Source: Zeus faber (taxonomy: Eukaryota; Chordata; Actinopteri; Zeiformes; Zeidae). Taken from it: 64,000 nucleotides of DNA. The stretch is taken from positions 20,928,066-20,992,065 of the forward strand of contig OY482847.1 in the NCBI GenBank assembly GCA_960531495.1, in the 5' to 3' direction. Shown here in pieces: positions 59,043 to 64,000 of this stretch (positions within the stretch are counted from its first letter, which is position 1; each line of letters opens with the position of its first letter). Made by a program: the position numbers and the translations under genes. The notes beneath the pieces were generated by a model, which was not told the DNA's origin, did no database searches, and saw only the letters and a program-made list of their open reading frames with translations.

Positions 59043-59582
59043 GCCTGGGTATTGGTAGTAGTACCAAGTAGTATTGAAACTTCTCTAGTCAAACGATACC
59101 TGCAATACTTTTTCTACCCAGATCTAGAAAGAAATGACTATACGTATGTATGGTTTTGCTCGCAGCCAATCACCGCAAGGGTGCTTCGATTTAATGCGCC
59201 GTGTGATTGGCTCACTACCTCAGCAGCAGCTAAGACAGTATGTCAGATGATTGGTTCACAATTTTTCAAGTCTGTCTAAAAAATAACAGTCAGGTGTCCA
59301 TATGAACAATGACAGAGGTTTTCCTCGCTGTAATCATTCCTTCTGTACCGGCTATTTGTTTAAATAAATATTTCAATCATTTGAACACTTTCAAAATGTA
59401 TGTAAGACATTTGGATGTGGAGGAGTAGTGGCATTTTACGAAACTGAATGCTTCCATTCACATGATGAGTATAGTAGGAAGAAAAGGTATCGAGTGAAGT
59501 ACTCTATTGGTATCTGTATCACTTTAAGGATACTGATATTGGTACTGGTATCATAATTTTTTTAAACAATACTCAGCCCTAT
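59043..59582. mobile_element. MITE-like non-autonomous DNA transposon
   Basis: The left end GCCTGGGTATTGGTAGTAG (59043) and the complement of the right end (AGGGCTGAGTATTGTTTAAA) are similar, giving imperfect inverted ends. Just inside, GTACCAAGTAGTATTG on the left matches complementary GTATCCTTAAAGTGATAC-type sequence on the right. Flanks on both sides contain ATACAGTAT, a possible target duplication, although this motif is common in the surrounding AT repeats. No transposase frame. The 75-codon frame inside is not convincing. Confidence 0.55.
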
Positions 59583-59902
59583 ACAGTATATATACTAACT
59601 GTATACACACATATATACAGTATACTGTTTATACACATACTCACATACATTCTCCAATGTATCTCTATATATATTTTTTTTCATATTTTCAGGGTGGTCC
59701 GATTAAATTCAGACTCCCTGAGATGTCATCAAATACTCTTAAATTAGAATATATTAGGTCTTCATTTTCACATAAACATTTTGTCTGATTTTATTTATCC
59801 ATATCCATTGCCTTTTGTCAAATTGGTCAAGTTCTTCTGTATCAGAGTCAACATTTTTGATGTTCTAGAATCCTAAATTTGTCTCCAAAGGGTCTTAAAA
59901 GG

Positions 59903-59942
<40 letters not shown>

Positions 59943-60638
59943 CATAACTATATAATACTATAATAATATTTACCTCTCTGACACCTGCAGACACCCTGTT
60001 CTTGTGTTGCCACATTCAGTATTATCAGTATTTTGTTTTTCTTTTTTTTTTGCTTAACTTCATTGACGGATTTTCCACCCAGGGATCAAGAAAGTGCAAA
60101 TTTAATGTAATCTTGCTAAATGCCAGTCAAACCGCGTGGTCTTTGTCTCCTTGTCTCCTCCTAGCTCCGTCTTGTCACGTTTTCTGTGTCTTTTAACATC
60201 ACTGTCAGATGAAACTGCTGTCGGATTTGAGACACACATATTGAGGCAAAAAAAGAAAAAAAAAAAAGAAAAATCTGTTTCGGCAACCTCCAGGTGCTTT
60301 GCTGGTATACAGCATGACAGCAAAAGATGATGCCAGTTTGAATGGTGAAGTGTCACGTTGAGCCAAAGAGCGCACAAGGCCCGCTTAAAAAGTCAAACCA
60401 AACAGATATCTGCGGTGAACCTAACGGAGCAGGTTTCACAATCGCGGGATGAATGTCTCCGTCAGGTGTACACGAGCGGAGATCGTCGACGGCGGAGCGA
60501 CGGAATAAACTCCGTCACCCAGTCCGAAAGTGAACAACAAGCAGCCGGGCCGAGCCGCAGAACGGTGGTGATCCAGATTTCCCCCTGCCCTTGTTGAATT
60601 AATACATCATCTGTTTGGTGGAAATATTTTTGTTTCCA
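59583..60638. other. Intergenic DNA with (AT)n
   Basis: (AT)n at 59903-59939, then AT-rich and single-copy DNA. A-rich run at 60247-60273. No gene. Confidence 0.4.
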
Positions 60639-60657
60639 GTGTGTATGTGTGGGTGTG

Positions 60658-60692
<35 letters not shown>

Positions 60693-60757
60693 GTGGGGGG
60701 GGGGGGGGGTTGGTTAAACAGAGGAAATGGGTGGGTGTGTGGGGGGTGGGGGGGGGG
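60639..60757. repeat. (GT)n followed by G15 and G-rich tract
   Basis: GT run to 60694, G homopolymer to about 60709, then GGGTGGGTG and GGGGGGTGGGGGGGGG near 60729-60757. Several G-runs are spaced closely enough for quadruplex formation on the plus strand. Confidence 0.9.
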
Positions 60758-61999
60758 CTGAGGGCTTGGATGGTTGAAAGGGAGACAAAACAGTAATTAT
60801 TTCATTATGGCTTGACAGCAATAACATTACAGTAGTGCTGTGTGCGATGCTCTTATCTGTGGAACAAATGAGCGCTCCCCAAGGAGAGCAGGGCCCGAGT
60901 TAGGGTCTGCCCTGCTCCCTCGCCCCCCCCATCTCTCTCTCGCTCTCTCTCTCTCTCTCTCACGCACACAGCTATCTTTGCAATATTCACAGCACATGCA
61001 ATTATTTTGAAAATAAATTTAGCACAGCTGAAGAAAAAAAAAAAAAAAAAAAAAAATTGGGCCTCTTGGGTGACGCAAATGACTAGCTTGTTTTTATTGA
61101 GAAGACAAGGTGTTTATTAGGGGCCTTGTTGGCTTATTGCAGGAGGTTTCTGAGTTTGAGTAATTGTCCAATTAGGTGTAATTTCGGGATTGGTGCTAAC
61201 CCAGGCGATTGTGCTGTAAGAGGAAGACTACCGCCGGGACACACATTAATGAATCCCACTGAGACCTGTCTACCTTAAAGAAAGAGCGAGAGAGAGTGTG
61301 CCCGCCTCGGTTTCGCCTTTCCCCAAATCTTTTTAACGAGGCATTATAACTGGGATTTACAATTGAGACAAGGCTCTGTTTCTCCCCACACCACCGTCCC
61401 CGATTTTTCTCCCCGTCTTTGCGCCGGGGTTGCGAAAATAATTTATCATTCATGTTATTTCTGTTCTCTGAGCAATTGCCTCTTATTCAAACAGAAAGGT
61501 TACCTTAATTGTTATGTAGCTCAGCTATTTATGCTCTGGCAGAAAAATGCATGTGTTCTACTTTATGGAAAGGTCACATATTACAACCAAAATATGTTCT
61601 TCCCCCCCTCCCCAGTTTTGTCAAAGTGTCGTTGCCCACTTCACACCGGGAGACGACACGAGGCGTCAGGAGAAGGCCCGGGAGGATTACAGCTTCCCCC
61701 TCCCATCTCTTCAACTCCCTCTCCCGCTCCCCTCCCTCGATTGAATCTACCTCCCCATCGGAACGTCACGGGAGCCCCTGCCTCAGTACCACGTCGGTGT
61801 GAGGGCGCTCGTTGGTTTCCTACGTCATCGGTGGCAGAGCGCAAGAACAGCACCGCCGTCCGGCTGACCGCAAACAGCCGCGTGGAGCGAAGCAGATCAA
61901 CTTCATCTGGAAACGCCAACCAACACCGAAAGAGGAAAAAAAACAGTAAACAACAACGCCTACCGACGAGACTTGTCAAGAAGACTTGTCAACGAGAAC

Positions 62000-62002
<3 letters not shown>
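60758..62002. other. Single-copy DNA with candidate conserved block
   Basis: CT run at 60933-60961. A23 at 61034-61056. 61060-61560 (GAGTAATTGTCCAATTAGG, GTAATTTCGGG) looks regulatory. The 233-codon frame at 61363-62064 spans this block and ends in GA repeat, without any domain. Confidence 0.35.

Positions 62003-62033
<31 letters not shown>
62003..62033. repeat. (GA)n microsatellite
   Basis: Pure GA run of about 15 units. Confidence 0.95.
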
Positions 62034-62036
<3 letters not shown>

Positions 62037-64000
62037 GTGTCGAGGGCGGGTGATCAAGGGATGATCAAGGGGTGCTCAAAAACAAGTCCCCAAACGACGC
62101 CGTTGAGCACTTGAATGACTGACAACCCGCTTTATTTAAAGTTCAAGCAGGTTTCAGTCGAGCGCATTGCGAGGAGACAGAGGTGTTGTTCTCATGTTCG
62201 TACGTATCTCTTTGGGGTTTTTTTGAAGCGCGCACGCGCGCGCAAAACACAGAAAACAAAAACAAAAAAACGATGACGTGAAAGTACATGAGTACCTGCT
62301 TCGCGGACTTGTGGATTTTGACTGGTATGGGGTATTGATTATAATTCTGGTATCGTTTGCCGCTCTTCTATATTCAATCCACCTTTGTTCGTCCAACTTT
62401 CTTCCTCCTTTTGCTTTCTTATCAGTCGCTCTCCTCTGCTTCACTCCTGATTGCCCCTGCAGGAGGCAGAGCCCCCGGCCGCCGTTGATACAACAATTAC
62501 TGTCCGGTCACGTAACCTTACATGTGCTTGGTGATTCATCAGCGCAGATGGACTGTTGTTGAAATTTCACAGGGGTAGAACGAGGCCCATTGGGGGGAGA
62601 GTGATGCGAGTAAGTATTTTATTATGCTCGTGTGAGAGGGGGAAAAAAAGGAAAGAGACATACGTACGGAGAAAGGTAGAAGGAACACCGGGATGCGAAA
62701 CCGCAGGGACCCCGCTGAAAGAAGAGTGAAGTTAAACAAAAAGGTGTGACCGAATCTCGAAAGAAAAAATATTGATCCCAGCTTCCCCGGACCTTTTCTT
62801 TGAGAGAATACGCAGCGTGCCACTAATGTCGGAACTCAAAAAAAAAAAAAACCCGACCTCCCACTGTCCTTGGATAGTGCAAAAGGAACGGCTATTTAAG
62901 CCAGGAATGAAAGTCAGAATTTGGAGGAAAATTGCTCGCGCCAGAGTTTGCTGCGATAACAGACCTCGGGTATGGAACGTTTGAACTAAATCAGGTCTAA
63001 CGATAAAAGTCGTCTCAGATTGGGGTCCTGGAGACAACATCTTATCAAATGTAGTGTGCGGTCTATTGCTCATAAAATTGAGGGTCCTTGACATGGGAAA
63101 GGCTGAGAATCACTGGTGTGAAACATTTCGCAAACCCGCGTGACGCGCAAAGGCCTGGCCTAAAATCTCAGGCCACGGGAATGCGGCGTTATATTAAAGA
63201 AGGCCCCTGAAAAGTTGTCTTCACCGACAAAAGCTACGCCGCATGGGGAAACTTTTGGTGTTTATATCTGCCGGGATGTAAAGTAAATAATACGGGGAAG
63301 AAGTACAGCCCCGTGAGAACCTCCAGTCAGTTGGAAGCTCTATGTGACAAAGTCAGCACAACACCTTGCAGCCCAGAGGCTGAGGTGGACCGAGCGCTGC
63401 TTCCAGCCGGGAAAAGCAGACAGCACTAAGCTGCTCATGTGAATGCCGGCAGCATCATCATGAGAATGTGTCTGAAGCTTCTATCTAGTTTGGGTTCATG
63501 TCAAGGTTGCATTTCACCACCCCCCTCCCCCCGCCCATTCCCATCCAGCTTCATCCCTTCTCACATTAGAGCCTCTCACAGTTTCACCACCTCCGCTGAC
63601 ACCACCACCAGCACATCGCATCCTCACAGCAGCTACCCGCTGCTCATCTTCACACTAAACCTTGTCCTTCTTTCATGCTTACGTCTCAACACTTCTTCGG
63701 AAATAAGCCATTAAAAAAAAAAAAAAAAGAAAAGAAAAAAAAAAGATTTGTGAGTAGCTCGAGCCCCCGTGCCGTATAACCGAAACCATCACGGGCTTCC
63801 TCTCTGATACGGCCTGACGTCTCAAAAGGCTGCGGGTTTCAAAACAAAATCAGGTTTCCTGATCCAGCGACAAACTGCCGCTATTGGGAAGGCGCTTTCG
63901 CTAAGACCCTTTGTGACATGATGATTGGGAGACTCAAATTCCCCATGAATATGGATGTGACTGTTTATGCCTCTTGGAGGGGGGAAAAAAAACAAAAAAA
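62034..64000. other. Single-copy DNA to the window edge
   Basis: A GCGCGCACGCGCGCGC alternating run lies at 62227-62243. A-rich homopolymer tracts lie at 62839-62852 and 63713-63744. 63520-63600 is C-rich. Short frames have no domain. The minus frame at 62732-63094 is also unsupported. Confidence 0.35.

Noticed and set aside
61363-62064. 233-codon plus-strand open frame
   Set aside because: It crosses an apparently non-coding conserved block, ends in a GA microsatellite giving RERERE residues, and shows no domain or splice context.

Overview
The window looks like teleost nuclear DNA, probably from an acanthomorph fish. The evidence is very dense CA/GT microsatellites, teleost-type Tc1-like transposons, Ty3/gypsy-like and non-LTR retroelement relics, tRNA-derived SINE pieces, and long AT-rich single-copy stretches with no protein-coding organisation. 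I found no host protein-coding exon, tRNA, rRNA, CRISPR array or operon that I can defend. The longer open frames are low-complexity translations of microsatellites, frames across transposon relics, or chance frames. The best overall reading is an intergenic, gene-desert-like segment or a very large intron, with candidate conserved regulatory blocks separated by mobile-element debris. The flanking host genes cannot be named from this sequence.

Layout: 1-486 holds a broken Ty3/gypsy integrase. 4312-4735 is a tRNA-derived SINE-like element. 5180-8775 is the most striking structure: a minus-strand non-autonomous LTR-type element with three LTR copies and two internal regions in tandem, each carrying a 15-bp minisatellite, with almost no divergence between the units. 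9431-10704 contains Tc1-like pieces, including a fold-back (inverted) pair. 10.7-20.7 kb is mostly single-copy with several regulatory-looking AT-rich blocks. 21885-23803 is a decayed minus-strand non-LTR retrotransposon covering endonuclease and reverse-transcriptase regions. 24-36.9 kb is again mostly single-copy, broken by microsatellites, an hAT-like end, a LINE 3' tail and a SINE tail.

36.95-39.5 kb is a cluster of unclassified repeats with an unusually GC-rich block and a second LINE tail. 41250-42834 is a second Tc1-like relic with a palindromic MITE-like element nested inside it. 44962-45480 is a probable non-autonomous DNA transposon. 45.5-52 kb is mostly single-copy. 52.2-54.2 kb has a diverged 200-bp tandem repeat and a dispersed repeat. 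56-60 kb has AT and GT microsatellites, repeat tails and a MITE with inverted ends. 60.6-64 kb is single-copy DNA with homopolymer and purine tracts.

There are no genes here that work together. What the region shows is repeated insertion, nesting and local tandem duplication of mobile elements within probably regulatory single-copy DNA. I did not find a novel system of the defence or metabolic kind. All family assignments rest on recognising motifs by eye, without database comparison.
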